Positions 30,888-40,696 of a stretch of DNA of 57,296 bases are shown in pieces. A program made the translations under genes and the position numbers. Source of the stretch: Pelomonas aquatica. Its GTDB lineage: Bacteria; Pseudomonadota; Gammaproteobacteria; Burkholderiales; Burkholderiaceae_C. Location: contig NZ_JAPPUW010000029.1 of NCBI RefSeq assembly GCF_026712205.1, positions 1 through 57,296 of the forward strand. The letters run 5' to 3'. A model generated the notes under the pieces. It was not told where the DNA came from. It saw only the letters and a list, made by a program, of their open reading frames with translations, and searched no databases. How positions within the stretch are numbered: the stretch's first letter is position 1; each line of letters opens with the position of its first letter.

Positions 30888-32217
30888 TGCGGTAGCCGTC
30901 GCCTTCAGCGGCGGCCTCGATTCCACGGCGCTGCTGCATGCCGTCACCCGTGCGGTGACGGGGCAGCGGGTCATTGCCCTCCATGTCCACCATGGCCTGC
31001 AGCCGCAGGCCGATGCCTGGGCCGCGCACTGCGAGCGCATCGCACGGCAACTCGGCGCCGGCTTCGCCTGCACGCGGCTGAGCGGCTCGCCCGCGCGCGG
31101 CGACAGCGTCGAGGCCTGGGCCCGCGCAGGTCGTCACCGCGCGTTGCACGACATGGCGCTGGCGGCCGGCGCCGACCTGCTGCTGCTGGCCCACCACCGC
31201 CAGGACCAGGCCGAGACCTTTCTGCTGCAGGCCCTGCGCGGCGCCGGCACGGCCGGCCTGGCCGGCATGCCGAGGCAGCAGTGGCGGGACGGTCTGTGCT
31301 GGGCGCGGCCCTGGCTGGACCATCCGCGCGACCTGATCCGCGCCTATGCCGAGCAGCACGGGCTGCGCTGGATCGAAGACCCGAGCAATGCCGACACGCG
31401 CTTTGCCCGCAACCGTCTGCGCCAGACGCTGTGGCCGGCCTTCCCGGGGGCCGAGGCCGGCCTGGCCCAGGCCGCGCGCTGGGTCCAGCAGGCCGACGAA
31501 CTGGCCGCCGAGGTCGCGGCGGCCGACCTCGCGAGCCTGTCGACGCCCGAACGTCTGGACCTGGCCGCGCTGTCCCGCCTTTTGCCCGCGCGCGCCAGCA
31601 ATGCGCTGCGTGCCTGGCTCGCCCGGCACATGGCCGCGCCCGCCAGCCTGGTCGAGCGGCTGCGGACCGAATGGCATCCCGGCACGACGGCGTCTTGGCC
31701 TGCGCCAGGCGGGGCGCTGCATGCCTACCGCGGCGGGCTCTTCTGGGCGCCGGGAAGCTGCGAGCCTCCGCCGCCCTCGGCCATCGACCTGAGCCGCCCC
31801 GGCCTGCACTCCCAGCCCGGCTGGCAGGGTGCCTGGCTCGTCGAGCCGGCCTCGCCCGGCATCCCGCCCGCGCGGCTTGCCCGCCTGACGCAGCGTGCCC
31901 GGGCCGGTGGCGAGCAGTTCCAGCGCGCGCCGGCTTCGGTGCCGCGCAGCCTGAAGAAGGCCTGCCAGGAGGCCGGCCTGCCGCCGTGGCGGCGTGGCGG
32001 GCCGCTGTTGTTCGACGAGGCCGGCCTGATCGCGGTCGCCGGCCTGGGCATGGACGCCCGTGCCTTCGCCGAAAAAGATGCGCCTCAGCTTGCCGTGCGC
32101 TGGCAGGAGGATTCAGCCTTGCTGCAGAGCGAAGGCGAAGCCAGGGTTGCCGCATAAAATCGGGGGTTTGCGAGCATGCCGTCCCGGCGGCTCCGTCTTC
32201 AGCCTTCGCTCAATCTC

Positions 32218-33492
32218 ATGGCTCTGATCGTCCACAAGTACGGCGGCACCTCGATGGGTTCCACCGATCGCATTCGCAACGTCGCGAAGCGCGTCGCCAA
32301 ATGGGTGCGCGCCGGCCACCAGATGGTGGTCGTGCCCTCGGCGATGAGCGGCGAGACCAACCGCCTGCTGGGCCTGGCCAAGGAGTTGTCGCCGGCCAGC
32401 ACCACGCCCGAGGTCATGCGCGAGCTCGACATGATCGCGGCCACCGGCGAGCAGGTTTCGGTGGGCCTGCTGGCCATCGCGCTGCAGGCCGAGGGCGTGC
32501 CCTCGGTCAGCTACACGGGCTGGCAGGTGCCGGTGTCGACCGACTCGTCCTACACCAAGGCCCGCATCGAGAGCATCGACGACAAGCGCGTGCGCGAGGA
32601 CCTCGCGGCCGGCAGGGTCGTCGTCGTCGCCGGCTTCCAGGGCATCGATGCCGACAACAACATCACGACGCTGGGCCGCGGTGGCTCCGACACCTCGGCC
32701 GTGGCCATCGCCGCGGCGATGAAGGCCGACGAGTGCCTCATCTACACCGACGTGGACGGCGTCTACACGACCGACCCGCGCATCGTCCCCGAGGCGCGCC
32801 GCCTGCACACCATCAGTTTCGAAGAGATGCTGGAGATGGCCTCGCTGGGCTCCAAGATCCTGCAGATCCGCTCGGTGGAGTTCGCCGGCAAGTACCGCGT
32901 GCCGCTGCGCGTGCTGTCCAGCTTCACGCCCTGGGACATCGACATCAACGAGGAAGCCAAGTCCGGCACCCTGATCAGTTTTGAAGAGGACGAAAAAATG
33001 GAACAAGCCGTCGTGTCGGGCATTGCCTTCAACCGTGACGAGGCCAAGGTGACGCTGCTCGGCGTGCCCGACAAGCCCGGCATCGCCTTCCAGATCCTCG
33101 GCCCCGTGGCCGAGGCCAACATCGACATCGACGTCATCATCCAGAACGTCTCCCACGACGGCAAGACCGACTTCTCCTTCACCGTGCACCGCAACGACTA
33201 CGCGCGCACGATGGAGCTGCTGCAGAACACCGTCGGCCCGGCCACCAATGCCGCCAAGGTCATGGGCGACCCCAAGATCTGCAAGGTCTCCATCGTCGGC
33301 ATCGGCATGCGCTCGCACGTCGGCGTGGCCAGCAAGATGTTCCGCGCGCTGAGCGAGGAGGGCATCAACATCCAGATGATCTCCACGAGCGAGATCAAGA
33401 CCAGCGTCGTCATCGACGAGAAGTACATGGAGCTGGCCGTGCGCGCGCTGCACAAGGCCTTCGATCTGGACCAGGAACAGGCGGGCGCCTGA
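32218..33492 (+). CDS. lysC: Aspartate kinase
   Basis: 424 residues. The kinase domain starts ALIVHKYGGTSMGS, with further blocks TTLGRGGSDTSAVA and YTDVDGVYTTDPR. Two C-terminal ACT domains (about residues 265-420) suggest feedback control by lysine and/or threonine. It phosphorylates aspartate at the head of the Lys, Met, Thr and Ile pathways. The ATG at 32218 fits the family. A TAAAAT element at 32155-32160 may be a -10, without a clear -35. An internal ATG at 32998 could give a separate beta chain, as in some alpha2beta2 aspartokinases. Confidence 0.96.
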   Translation: MALIVHKYGGTSMGSTDRIRNVAKRVAKWVRAGHQMVVVPSAMSGETNRLLGLAKELSPASTTPEVMRELDMIAATGEQVSVGLLAIALQAEGVPSVSYTGWQVPVSTDSSYTKARIESIDDKRVREDLAAGRVVVVAGFQGIDADNNITTLGRGGSDTSAVAIAAAMKADECLIYTDVDGVYTTDPRIVPEARRLHTISFEEMLEMASLGSKILQIRSVEFAGKYRVPLRVLSSFTPWDIDINEEAKSGTLISFEEDEKMEQAVVSGIAFNRDEAKVTLLGVPDKPGIAFQILGPVAEANIDIDVIIQNVSHDGKTDFSFTVHRNDYARTMELLQNTVGPATNAAKVMGDPKICKVSIVGIGMRSHVGVASKMFRALSEEGINIQMISTSEIKTSVVIDEKYMELAVRALHKAFDLDQEQAGA

Positions 33493-33521
33493 TTTTTCCC
33501 GGGAGGCCGCCGCGCCTGGTA

Positions 33522-33527
33522 TAGAAT
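33522..33527 (+). promoter_or_regulatory. -10 element of the tRNA-Ser promoter
   Basis: TAGAAT (within TATAGAAT, 33520-33527) ends 13 bases before the mature tRNA. No convincing -35 was found. Confidence 0.55.
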
Positions 33528-33540
33528 GCGCGGCTGTGCT

Positions 33541-33633
33541 GGAGTCGTGACCGAGTGGCCGAAGGTGCTCCCCTGCTAAGGGAGTATGTGGGCAAAACCT
33601 GCATCGAGGGTTCGAATCCCTCCGACTCCGCCA
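33541..33633 (+). tRNA. tRNA-Ser (anticodon GCU)
   Basis: Class II tRNA of 93 bases with encoded CCA. The acceptor stem GGAGTCG pairs with CGACTCC, the T-arm is GAGGG-TTCGAAT-CCCTC, the anticodon arm is CTCCC-CTGCTAA-GGGAG with anticodon GCT, and there is a long variable arm. It reads AGC and AGU serine codons. A terminator follows. No integrase or att-like repeat was seen next to it. Confidence 0.98.
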
Positions 33634-33643
33634 ACCAGCCTGT

Positions 33644-33667
33644 AAACGCCTCCTTCGAGCGGCGTTT
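33644..33667 (+). terminator. Terminator after tRNA-Ser
   Basis: Stem AAACGCC / GGCGTTT with a 10-base loop, followed by TTCTTT. Confidence 0.85.
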
Positions 33668-33759
33668 TTCTTTGGCGCCGGTTCGCAAGGCGCACCCCAA
33701 TCTGGCAGCAAAGCCGGCGCCCCAAGGATGGGGCGTCCGGGTGCCGAGGCCGTCCCGGA

Positions 33760-34098
33760 TTACTTGCCGATTTCCTTGCTGACCTTGTTCTCCTGTTGGT
33801 TCAGCACCTTCTGCTCACCCTTGGTGATGTGACCGCCGTTCTGCGACGCCATGTCGCGCTCTTCCTGGCGGATCTGGTGATCCTGCTTGTGCAGCTTGTG
33901 GGCCTCCGCCTTGGTCATTTCGCCTTCCTTGACCTCCTGGCTGATGCGCTTGTCCTGGTTCTCCAGGCGCTGGTTCACCTCGGCGCGGCGCGGATGCTCC
34001 TTCTTCCAGTTGCCGGCCGGGGCGGACGTGGCGCCCTGGGCGAAGCTGGCAGCGGCGGTGATGGACAGCAGGGTGGTGACGATCAAGGACTTCTTCAT
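33760..34098 (-). CDS. Small periplasmic protein, charged helical
   Basis: 112 residues with a signal peptide (MKKSLIVTTLLSITAAASFAQG). The mature part is very polar and helical, rich in Lys, Glu and Gln, with repeated R-x-x-x-Q/D-x-x-I patterns (NQRLENQDKRISQEV; HQIRQEERDMA). It resembles a group of short unnamed periplasmic proteins of Burkholderiales; function unknown. GGAG lies 6 bases before ATG 34098. The gene stands alone between tRNA-Ser and a decayed regulator. Confidence 0.8.
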   Translation of the reverse strand: MKKSLIVTTLLSITAAASFAQGATSAPAGNWKKEHPRRAEVNQRLENQDKRISQEVKEGEMTKAEAHKLHKQDHQIRQEERDMASQNGGHITKGEQKVLNQQENKVSKEIGK

Positions 34099-34237
34099 GT
34101 GCGGCTCCATGGGTTGCTGAGGATGTTGCCCAGTTCGGTGGGCGCCTCGTCAAGAGGTGCGATGTAAACCGTCCGGCGTCGATCGCGGTGCACAGCCCAT
34201 CCGTAAAGAAGCGCAATGATGTTTGGCGCTTCGTGCT

Positions 34238-34810
34238 TCAGTTCGGCGCGACGCGGGCGGCGCCAAAGTCCGCGAAGGCCCGGACCTTGGCCGGCACGCG
34301 GTGCGCATGCGGCAGCACGGCGAACACCGGCTCCAGCCGGCCCGCCGACAAGGCCGGGCGCAAGGCCAGCTCGAAGGGCCGCGAGAGGCCGCCGCCATGG
34401 ATTGCCGCGTCGATGGCGCCGGCACCGTCCCGCACGGCAAGCTTGGCGGTGGGCGCGATGATGCGGACCTCATCCCCGCGGCGCAAATCCCAGCGCAGCG
34501 CCGAGTCCTCGTTGCGCATCGTGTGGGCGATGGCGTCGTGGCTGGCGATGTCCTCGGGCTGCCGGGGCCGGCCGCGGCGTTGCAGATAGCCGATCGACGC
34601 TGGGCCACGACTGCCGCGAGCTGTCGGGCGGCCTGAGCCTCGCGCAGGTGGAGCGGGGCATCGACGGCGACCGCGATCCGGACGGACGGCCGCCGGCTGA
34701 TCGCCGCGGAGCAGAACGCCGATCTCGCCGCCGATGCGCGGCTGCGCCTGGCCGATGGCGGAGGTCGGGCATGAGGCCAGGCGCTGGGGCCGTCTTGTCG
34801 AGGCGGCGCA
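34238..34810 (-). pseudogene. Decayed LysR-family regulator
   Basis: The best piece is 34238 to about 34600: YLQRRGRPRQPEDIASHDAI, then an effector-binding C-terminus ending LPHAHRVPAKVRAFADF, typical of LysR proteins. Only about 120 codons remain of an effector domain of about 200. Further upstream (about 34707-34768) another frame reads SAIGQAQPRIGGEIGVLLR, resembling the end of a LysR helix-turn-helix. The pieces lie in different frames and too close together, so deletions and frameshifts have destroyed the gene. In 34099-34237 and 34811-34982 I see nothing else. Confidence 0.6.
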
Positions 34811-34988
34811 TGCCAGGCTCGACCCGCGTGCACTGAGCCCCTCGCGCCGGCAACAAATTCACGCTTGAAGGCGCGGCGGCGGTCCGCCTCCGCCGGATGG
34901 CGGATGGCCTGCCCCCGGCACCCGTTCTGAAATCCGCCCCGGCTCGGCCGACATCGCCCGCCCATCATCAGAACCAAGAGAGGTGAAT

Positions 34989-36704
34989 TTGACTACATCC
35001 GCTACGGGCCTGGCCCGACACCTGGTCGTCATCGCGATTCCCGCCACCCTGGTCGCCTGTGGCGGCGGCAGCGGCGGCGAAGCTCCCCCGCAGACCCCCA
35101 CCGCCGCACTGGCCGTCAGCGGCACGGCGGCCACCGGCGCCGCGATGGCGAACGCGGCCATCACCATCAGCTGCGCGGCTGGCACCGCCACCGCGACGGC
35201 CGGCACGGACGGCAAGTTCTCGGCCAGCATCACCGGCGGTGCGCTGCCCTGCGTGCTGACCGCGACGAGCAGCGACAAGAGCCTCGAACTGCATTCGCTG
35301 ATCCCCGGCACCAGCACCGGCAGCGCCAGCGCGACGGCCAACATCACGCCGCTGAGCGAGCTGCTGATCGCGAAGTACGCGGGCACGGACCCCAAGGCCT
35401 TCGTCACCGGCTTCAGCGCGGTCACGGCCATCAAGGCCAGCGACATCACCACGGCGCAGACCGCGCTGCTGGGCACGCTGAAGACGGCGGGCGTCGACAC
35501 GACCAAGGCCGCCGACATCCTGGCCGGCGCCATCGTGGCAGGCAGCAAGACGGACTACGACGGCGTGCTGGAGCAGTTGAAGGCCACGCTCGCCAGCGCT
35601 GGCGCGTCGCTGACCGACCTGAGCACTGCCGTGCAGAGCGCGAGCAAGAGCAGCGACACGACGGCCGGTGCCACCCTCACGACCCTGCTGGCGCCGGCCG
35701 CTTCGGACTGCCCGGGCCTGAAGACCGGCACGCTGCGCGTCGTGAACTTCGACACCACCGACCCCGCGCAGGCAAGCTACCGGGTCAGCGTGGATGCCGC
35801 CGGGCTGACCGCCACCGTCGGCAGCACGAAATTCACGCTGACCAAGAACGCCGCCTGCGACTACACCGCGAGCGCCGCCGGCGCCACGGCCACGCGCGTG
35901 CTGGTGGCCCGTTCCGGCATGGCCGTGCTGCTGCAGTCGGGCGGCGTCTCCGGCGTCGCGATCCCGGAGCAGCGGCTCGACGTCGCCGCGCTGGCGGGCA
36001 GCTACAACCGCGTGACCTACGCCAAGGGCTTCGACAGCTTCATCGGCGACTTCGGCGTCACCAAGTTCAGGGCCGACGGCTACAACGGCCCGGCGGACGG
36101 CAGCGACTCGGGCATCTTCAACTGCCCGGCCGGCTATGGCGCCTGCACGGCGGACACTCAGAAGAAGGGCACGCTGAAACCGAATTCGGCCGGCGGCTTC
36201 GACTACGTCGAGCCGACGGGCACGGTCTCGACGCGCGGCTTCGCCTTCCGCAGCGCCTCGGGCCGCACCTTCATCCTGGGCTGGGATCCCGTTTCCGGCG
36301 CGGTCAACGTGCTGACCAGCCAGGACAAGCTGACCCTGCCCACCGCCGGCAAGGTGTCGAACTTCTGGCAGTTCACGGTGAGGCCAGCCACGGGCATCGG
36401 CGCCGTGACCGAGGACTCCAACACGGTGGCCAAGGTCGATGCGACGGCCGGCACCGTGACGCGCCAATACTCGGCCACCACCAATGACGGCCACTTCGAC
36501 ACGCTGGCCTTCAACCCGGTGGATGCGACCCAGCTCAGCTTCGCGGGCGCGCGCTACCGCGATCCCAAGCTCTGCACGGACGCGCAGGGCGCCGCCTATG
36601 CCAAGTGCAGCAGCGTCATCCAGCTGCCGTTCGAAGGCATCGTCGTGACGGTGAGCACCGTGAACGCGAATCGCTTCGTGGCGGTCTCCATCGACAAGCC
36701 CTGA
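34989..36704 (+). CDS. Lipoprotein of unknown function
   Basis: About 571 residues. The signal peptide ends in a lipobox (ATLVAC) followed by GGGSGG, so it is a lipoprotein. The chain is rich in Ala, Thr, Ser and Gly; residues about 40-110 resemble a carboxypeptidase-like or Ig-like module, and the rest is beta-rich, with no family I recognise. Start: TTG at 34989 has GAGAGG 5 bases upstream, whereas the in-frame GTG at 34983 would overlap that site, so TTG is preferred. It stands alone; the kinase gene follows after a hairpin. Confidence 0.8.
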   Translation: MTTSATGLARHLVVIAIPATLVACGGGSGGEAPPQTPTAALAVSGTAATGAAMANAAITISCAAGTATATAGTDGKFSASITGGALPCVLTATSSDKSLELHSLIPGTSTGSASATANITPLSELLIAKYAGTDPKAFVTGFSAVTAIKASDITTAQTALLGTLKTAGVDTTKAADILAGAIVAGSKTDYDGVLEQLKATLASAGASLTDLSTAVQSASKSSDTTAGATLTTLLAPAASDCPGLKTGTLRVVNFDTTDPAQASYRVSVDAAGLTATVGSTKFTLTKNAACDYTASAAGATATRVLVARSGMAVLLQSGGVSGVAIPEQRLDVAALAGSYNRVTYAKGFDSFIGDFGVTKFRADGYNGPADGSDSGIFNCPAGYGACTADTQKKGTLKPNSAGGFDYVEPTGTVSTRGFAFRSASGRTFILGWDPVSGAVNVLTSQDKLTLPTAGKVSNFWQFTVRPATGIGAVTEDSNTVAKVDATAGTVTRQYSATTNDGHFDTLAFNPVDATQLSFAGARYRDPKLCTDAQGAAYAKCSSVIQLPFEGIVVTVSTVNANRFVAVSIDKP

Positions 36705-36722
36705 GCCCGGACGGTGGTGGGG

Positions 36723-36747
36723 CCGGGCGCAAGCAGAATGCGCCCGG
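36723..36747 (+). terminator. Hairpin after the lipoprotein gene
   Basis: Perfect 9-bp stem CCGGGCGCA / TGCGCCCGG with a 7-base loop, 18 bases past the stop. No T-run follows, so termination is only likely. Confidence 0.5.
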
Positions 36748-36763
36748 TCTGCATCACCGCCCC

Positions 36764-38515
36764 ATGCACAACATGCCCGACGCCACCCTGCCACTGCACG
36801 AGGCCATCGCCCGCGAGAAGCGGCGCGCGCTGACGGAGGGCACGGTGGCCGATGCGCTCGGCTCCGTGGGCGGCGTCTTCGTCGTCCTTTGCGTGGCCTA
36901 TGCCCACAGCGCCCATTTTGCGCTGCTGGCCTGGGCCTGCGGCATGCTGCTCGTGCTGGCCGGGCAGTTCGCCTTCCCGCGGCTGATGGCGCGAGCCTCG
37001 CAGCAGCGCTTCCTGTCCGGCTATGCCGCGCTCGGCGTGGTGCTCGGCCTGGCCTGGGCCTCCTGCGCGGTGCTGGTGCGGCCCGACAACTTCGGCTTCG
37101 AGGCCTTCGTCGTGCTGGCGCTGTGCGTGGTCTTCACGGCAGGCAGCGTCTTCAACGCCCACCACCTGCCCATGCTCTACGGCTTCCAGATCGCCGGGCA
37201 GGGGACGCTGGCCCTCATCTACGCGTTGCGCGGCGGCACGCTCAACTGGGGCATCGCGGCCGGCTTCGCCATCCTGATGTGGACGCTGATCGGTTATGGC
37301 CGCGCCTTCCACCGCGGCTTCGTGCGGGCCATCGAACTCGGCTTCGAGAACGCCCGCCTCGTCGGCGAGCTGACCGCCAAGACGCAGGCGCTGGAACAGG
37401 CCAACCTGGCCAAGACGCGCTTCCTCGCGTCGGCCAGCCACGACCTGCGCCAGCCCCTGCATGCGATGAGCCTGCTGATCGGCCTGCTCGGCGAACGCGC
37501 CCGCGGCCTCGGTGTCGAGGATCTGGTGCAGCGCATCGGCCAGTCCACCGAGGCGATGGAGTCGCTGCTCAACGGCATCCTCGACATCTCGCGGCTGGAC
37601 GCCGGCGTCGAGCGCCCCGAGCCCGTGGCGCTGCCGGTGCAGGAGCTGCTGGCGGGCATCGAACGCCAGTTCGCGCCGCTGGCCGCGGCGCGCGGCCTGA
37701 GCCTGCGCACGCATGCGGCCGCGCATTGGGTGCGCAGCGACCGCGCGCTGCTGGCGCGCATGCTGGACAACCTCGTCGCCAACGCGCTGCGCTACACCGA
37801 GCGGGGCGGGGTGCTCGTCGGCGTCCGGCCCCACGGCGATGGGCTGGCCTTCGAGGTCTGGGACAGCGGCATCGGCATCCCGGCCGACCAGTTCGACGCG
37901 GTCTTCCAGGAGTTCGTGCAGCTGCACAACCCGCAGCGCGACCGCAGCCTGGGCCTCGGCCTGGGCCTGTCCATCGTCAGGCGCACGGCCGAGCTGCTGG
38001 GCCATCGCGTGGAGCTGTGCTCGCGCCACGGGCGGGGCTCGAGGTTCCGCGTCATCGTGCCGCGCGGCGCGCCGGCCTCCGCGGCCGAGCCCGCGCTGGC
38101 TGGGGCGCGGCAGGCCGAGCCCGTTGCCGGCCTGCGCGTCCTCGTCATCGACGACGAGGCGCCCATCCGCTTCGCGCTGCAGGGCCTGCTGGATGCCTGG
38201 GGCTGCGAGGGCGTGGTCGCGCGCGATGGCGCCGACGCGCTGGCCCGGCTGGACGACGGCCTGCCCGTGCCGGACGCCATCCTGTGCGACTACCGCTTCG
38301 AGCAGGGCACCGGCGTCGAGTGGGTGGGTCGGCTGCGGGAGCGACTGGGTGCGGACGTGCCGGCCCTGATCGTGACCGGCGACGTGACGGCCAGCCAGCT
38401 CATCGACATCGCGGCCAGCGACCTGCCGGTCATGCACAAGCCGGTCAGCCCCGCGGCGCTGCGGGCCTGGCTGGGGCGGGTGGCGCTGACGGCGCGCCCG
38501 GCCGTTTCAGGCTGA
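36764..38515 (+). CDS. Hybrid histidine kinase with receiver domain
   Basis: 583 residues. About six membrane helices occupy residues 25-185, followed by a short coiled linker, the HisKA box ASASHDLRQPLHAMSLL with the phospho-acceptor His, an HATPase domain (DNLVANALRYTERGG, GLGLGLSIV) and a C-terminal receiver domain (VLVIDDEAPIRFAL; phospho-Asp in AILCDYRFEQG). ATG 36764 gives a normal length; a second ATG at 36773 is possible. The convergent response regulator gene overlaps its end by 9 bases, so the two probably form a pair. The signal sensed is not visible. Confidence 0.92.
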   Translation: MHNMPDATLPLHEAIAREKRRALTEGTVADALGSVGGVFVVLCVAYAHSAHFALLAWACGMLLVLAGQFAFPRLMARASQQRFLSGYAALGVVLGLAWASCAVLVRPDNFGFEAFVVLALCVVFTAGSVFNAHHLPMLYGFQIAGQGTLALIYALRGGTLNWGIAAGFAILMWTLIGYGRAFHRGFVRAIELGFENARLVGELTAKTQALEQANLAKTRFLASASHDLRQPLHAMSLLIGLLGERARGLGVEDLVQRIGQSTEAMESLLNGILDISRLDAGVERPEPVALPVQELLAGIERQFAPLAAARGLSLRTHAAAHWVRSDRALLARMLDNLVANALRYTERGGVLVGVRPHGDGLAFEVWDSGIGIPADQFDAVFQEFVQLHNPQRDRSLGLGLGLSIVRRTAELLGHRVELCSRHGRGSRFRVIVPRGAPASAAEPALAGARQAEPVAGLRVLVIDDEAPIRFALQGLLDAWGCEGVVARDGADALARLDDGLPVPDAILCDYRFEQGTGVEWVGRLRERLGADVPALIVTGDVTASQLIDIAASDLPVMHKPVSPAALRAWLGRVALTARPAVSG

Positions 38516-39157
38516 CTCGGGCCGCGCATCCAGCCGCAGGCCCAGCCGGGCCGCGGCGACGACGGCCTGGGTGCGCGAGGTCGCGTCGAGCTTGCGGTAG
38601 ATGACCTCGAGATGGGTCTTCACGGTCGACTCGGCGATGCCGAGGTCGCGGCTGATGGCCTTGTTGCTCTTGCCCTCGATCAGCAGGCGCAGCACGGCGC
38701 TCTGGCGCGGCGAGATGCCGAGCGCCTCGGTCGGCGTGCGCGGGGGCGTGGCGGCGTCCGCGCCGAAGGCCGCGGGCAGCACGACGCCGCCATCCAGCAC
38801 CGTGCGCATGGCCGCGAGCATGGCCCCGGTCTGCGAGGTCTTGGGCACGAAGCCGGCCGCACCGGCCTCGATGGCACCGACGACGAACTCGGCCGCATCG
38901 CTGGCCGACAGCACGACATAGCGCGGCCCCGGCGCCTGCGCGCGCAACCGGGTCAGCGTGGCCAGGCCGTCGCTGTCGGGCAGCGACAGGTCGAGCACGA
39001 CGAGGGCGATGCCGGGCGCTTCGGCCAGGCGTGCCGCGGCCTGTTCGAGGCTGCCGGCCTGCAGCAGCTGCCAAAACGGGAACTGGTGGGCCAGCAGCAG
39101 CGCCAGCCCTTCGCGGAACAGGGGGTGGTCGTCGACGAGAAGCGCTTGGGTCTGCAA
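38507..39157 (-). CDS. NarL/LuxR-family response regulator
   Basis: 216 residues. A receiver domain (LLVDDHPLFREGL; phospho-Asp in LVVLDLSLPDSDG; Lys in FVPKTSQ) is joined to a LuxR-type helix-turn-helix (LGISPRQSAVLRLLIEGKSNKAISRDLGIAESTVKTHL region, about residues 150-195). It should bind DNA after phosphorylation, most simply by the neighbouring hybrid kinase. The genes are tail to tail with a 9-base overlap, so they are not cotranscribed. Confidence 0.93.
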   Translation of the reverse strand: MQTQALLVDDHPLFREGLALLLAHQFPFWQLLQAGSLEQAAARLAEAPGIALVVLDLSLPDSDGLATLTRLRAQAPGPRYVVLSASDAAEFVVGAIEAGAAGFVPKTSQTGAMLAAMRTVLDGGVVLPAAFGADAATPPRTPTEALGISPRQSAVLRLLIEGKSNKAISRDLGIAESTVKTHLEVIYRKLDATSRTQAVVAAARLGLRLDARPESA

Positions 39158-39188
39158 GATCGGCCCGCTGGTCAGTGGATGGGTGAGT

Positions 39189-39968
39189 CTAGGCGTAGCG
39201 CGTCGCGCGGCCCTCGCGGACGAACGCCCATAGCCGCAGGCCCAGGCCTTGCGCGGTCGAGATCGCGAGGCTGCTGGGCGCCGAGACGCAGGCCAGCAGG
39301 CCGATGCCGGCCATCGCGGCCTTGTGCACCAGCTCGTGGCTGGCGCGGCTGGACATCGCGACGAAGCCGGGCGCCGGGTCGCCGGGGGCGGCGGCGCGCG
39401 CGCCGATCAGCTTGTCGAGGGCGTTGTGCCGGCCCACGTCCTCGCGCGCCAGGCGCAGCGCGCCGTCCAGCGCGCACCAGGCCGCTGCATGCAGGCCGCC
39501 GCAGCGCGCATTCAGCACCTGGGCGCGGTGCAGTTCGGCCATCGCGCGCGCCAGTGCGCCCGGCGCCAGCTCAGGCGCCTGCACCGGCGCCGGCTGCAGC
39601 GAGTTGAAGTCCGCCAGGCTCTCCAGCCCGCACAGGCCGCAGCCGGTGCGGCCGGCCAGTTGGCGGCGGCGCAGCTTCAGACCCTGCTCGCGCACGGCGG
39701 TCACCGTCAGCGCCAGCTCGATGCCGTCGGCACGGGCCTCGGTCTCGATGTCCAGCAGCTCGCCGCGGTGGGCGATCCATCCCTCGGCCAGCGCAAAGCC
39801 GAGCGCAAAGTCCTCCAGGTCGGCCGGCGTGGCCAGCATGACGGCCTGGGACACGCCGTTGACGGTCAGCGCCACCGGCATCTCGACGGCGATCTCCTCG
39901 TCGGCCGTGCCGCCCGGCGGGCGCAGCCTGAGCAGGGCTTCGGTCGGGCGAAGGGATTCGTGCCGCAT
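39189..39968 (-). CDS. fdhD: Formate dehydrogenase sulfurtransferase FdhD
   Basis: 259 residues. The essential cysteine motif is CGLCG in RTGCGLCGLES (about residues 123-127). Other family blocks are EDFALGFALAEGWI, RALREDVGRHNALDK-like REDVGRHNALDK and AMSSRASHELVHKA. FdhD passes sulfur from IscS to the molybdenum cofactor of formate dehydrogenase. No formate dehydrogenase genes are in the window, so they lie elsewhere. It precedes the response regulator gene on the same strand by 31 bases. Confidence 0.94.
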   Translation of the reverse strand: MRHESLRPTEALLRLRPPGGTADEEIAVEMPVALTVNGVSQAVMLATPADLEDFALGFALAEGWIAHRGELLDIETEARADGIELALTVTAVREQGLKLRRRQLAGRTGCGLCGLESLADFNSLQPAPVQAPELAPGALARAMAELHRAQVLNARCGGLHAAAWCALDGALRLAREDVGRHNALDKLIGARAAAPGDPAPGFVAMSSRASHELVHKAAMAGIGLLACVSAPSSLAISTAQGLGLRLWAFVREGRATRYA

Positions 39969-40063
39969 AGGGTCGCGATGATAGGAGGAGCGCCGGGGGG
40001 AGGGGGCGAAGCCGTGCGCGATGATCGCGCCTCCATTTCGCCACCGTCCGCCGGAGCCCAGCC

Positions 40064-40696
40064 GTGTACATGCCCGCCCACTTCAGGTCCACCGACTTCG
40101 AGCATGCACTGCGCCTCGTGGCCGAGCATCCGCTGGCCCTGCTGGTGGGGCCGGATGCCCAGGGGCAGAGCTTCGGCAGCCATCTGCCGCTGGTGGCGGC
40201 CGATGAGGGCGAGGGTTTCGCGCTCGAAGGCCATATGGCGCGCGCCAACCCGCACTGGGGCTGGCTGTCGCAGCAGCGGCAGGTGCTGGCCGTCTTCAGC
40301 GGCCCGGGCGCCTACGTCAGTCCCGGCCACTACGAGTCGGTGAAGAACGTGCCGACCTGGAACTACGCGGCCCTGCATGCCTACGGCGAGGTCGAGCTGA
40401 TCGACGGCGCGGCCGACAAGGACGGCCTGCTCAAGCGCCTGATCGGGCGTTTCGAGCCCGGCTACGCCGAGCAGTGGCGCAGGCTGCCGGAGGATTTCCA
40501 GCACAAGCTGCTGGGCGCCATCGTCGGCTTTCGCATCCGCGTGACGCGCTGGGAGCTCAAGCTGAAGATGAGCCAGAACCGCGCGGCGACCGAACGCCAG
40601 CGCATCCGCGCGGCGCTGGCCGCCTCCGGGCGGGCCGAGGACCGCGCCACGGCCGAGTGGATGGCGCGGCTGGAACGGGCTTACATGCCGGAGTAG
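40064..40696 (+). CDS. PaiB-like FMN-binding protein
   Basis: 210 residues. The N-terminus MYMPAHFR is the signature of the FMN-binding negative regulator family (PaiB of Bacillus), with further blocks SHLPL, GHMARANPHW and YVSPGHYESVKNVPTWNYA. PaiB-like proteins have an FMN-binding split barrel and are proposed regulators or pyridoxamine-oxidase-like enzymes. The GTG at 40064 keeps the conserved Met-Tyr start, so it is preferred over ATG 40070. The 3' end overlaps the convergent ETF-QO gene by 16 bases. Confidence 0.88.
   Translation: MYMPAHFRSTDFEHALRLVAEHPLALLVGPDAQGQSFGSHLPLVAADEGEGFALEGHMARANPHWGWLSQQRQVLAVFSGPGAYVSPGHYESVKNVPTWNYAALHAYGEVELIDGAADKDGLLKRLIGRFEPGYAEQWRRLPEDFQHKLLGAIVGFRIRVTRWELKLKMSQNRAATERQRIRAALAASGRAEDRATAEWMARLERAYMPE

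Noticed and set aside
33541-33633. tRNA-Ser as attachment site for an integrated element
   Set aside because: No integrase beside it and no repeat of the tRNA 3' end was noticed downstream.
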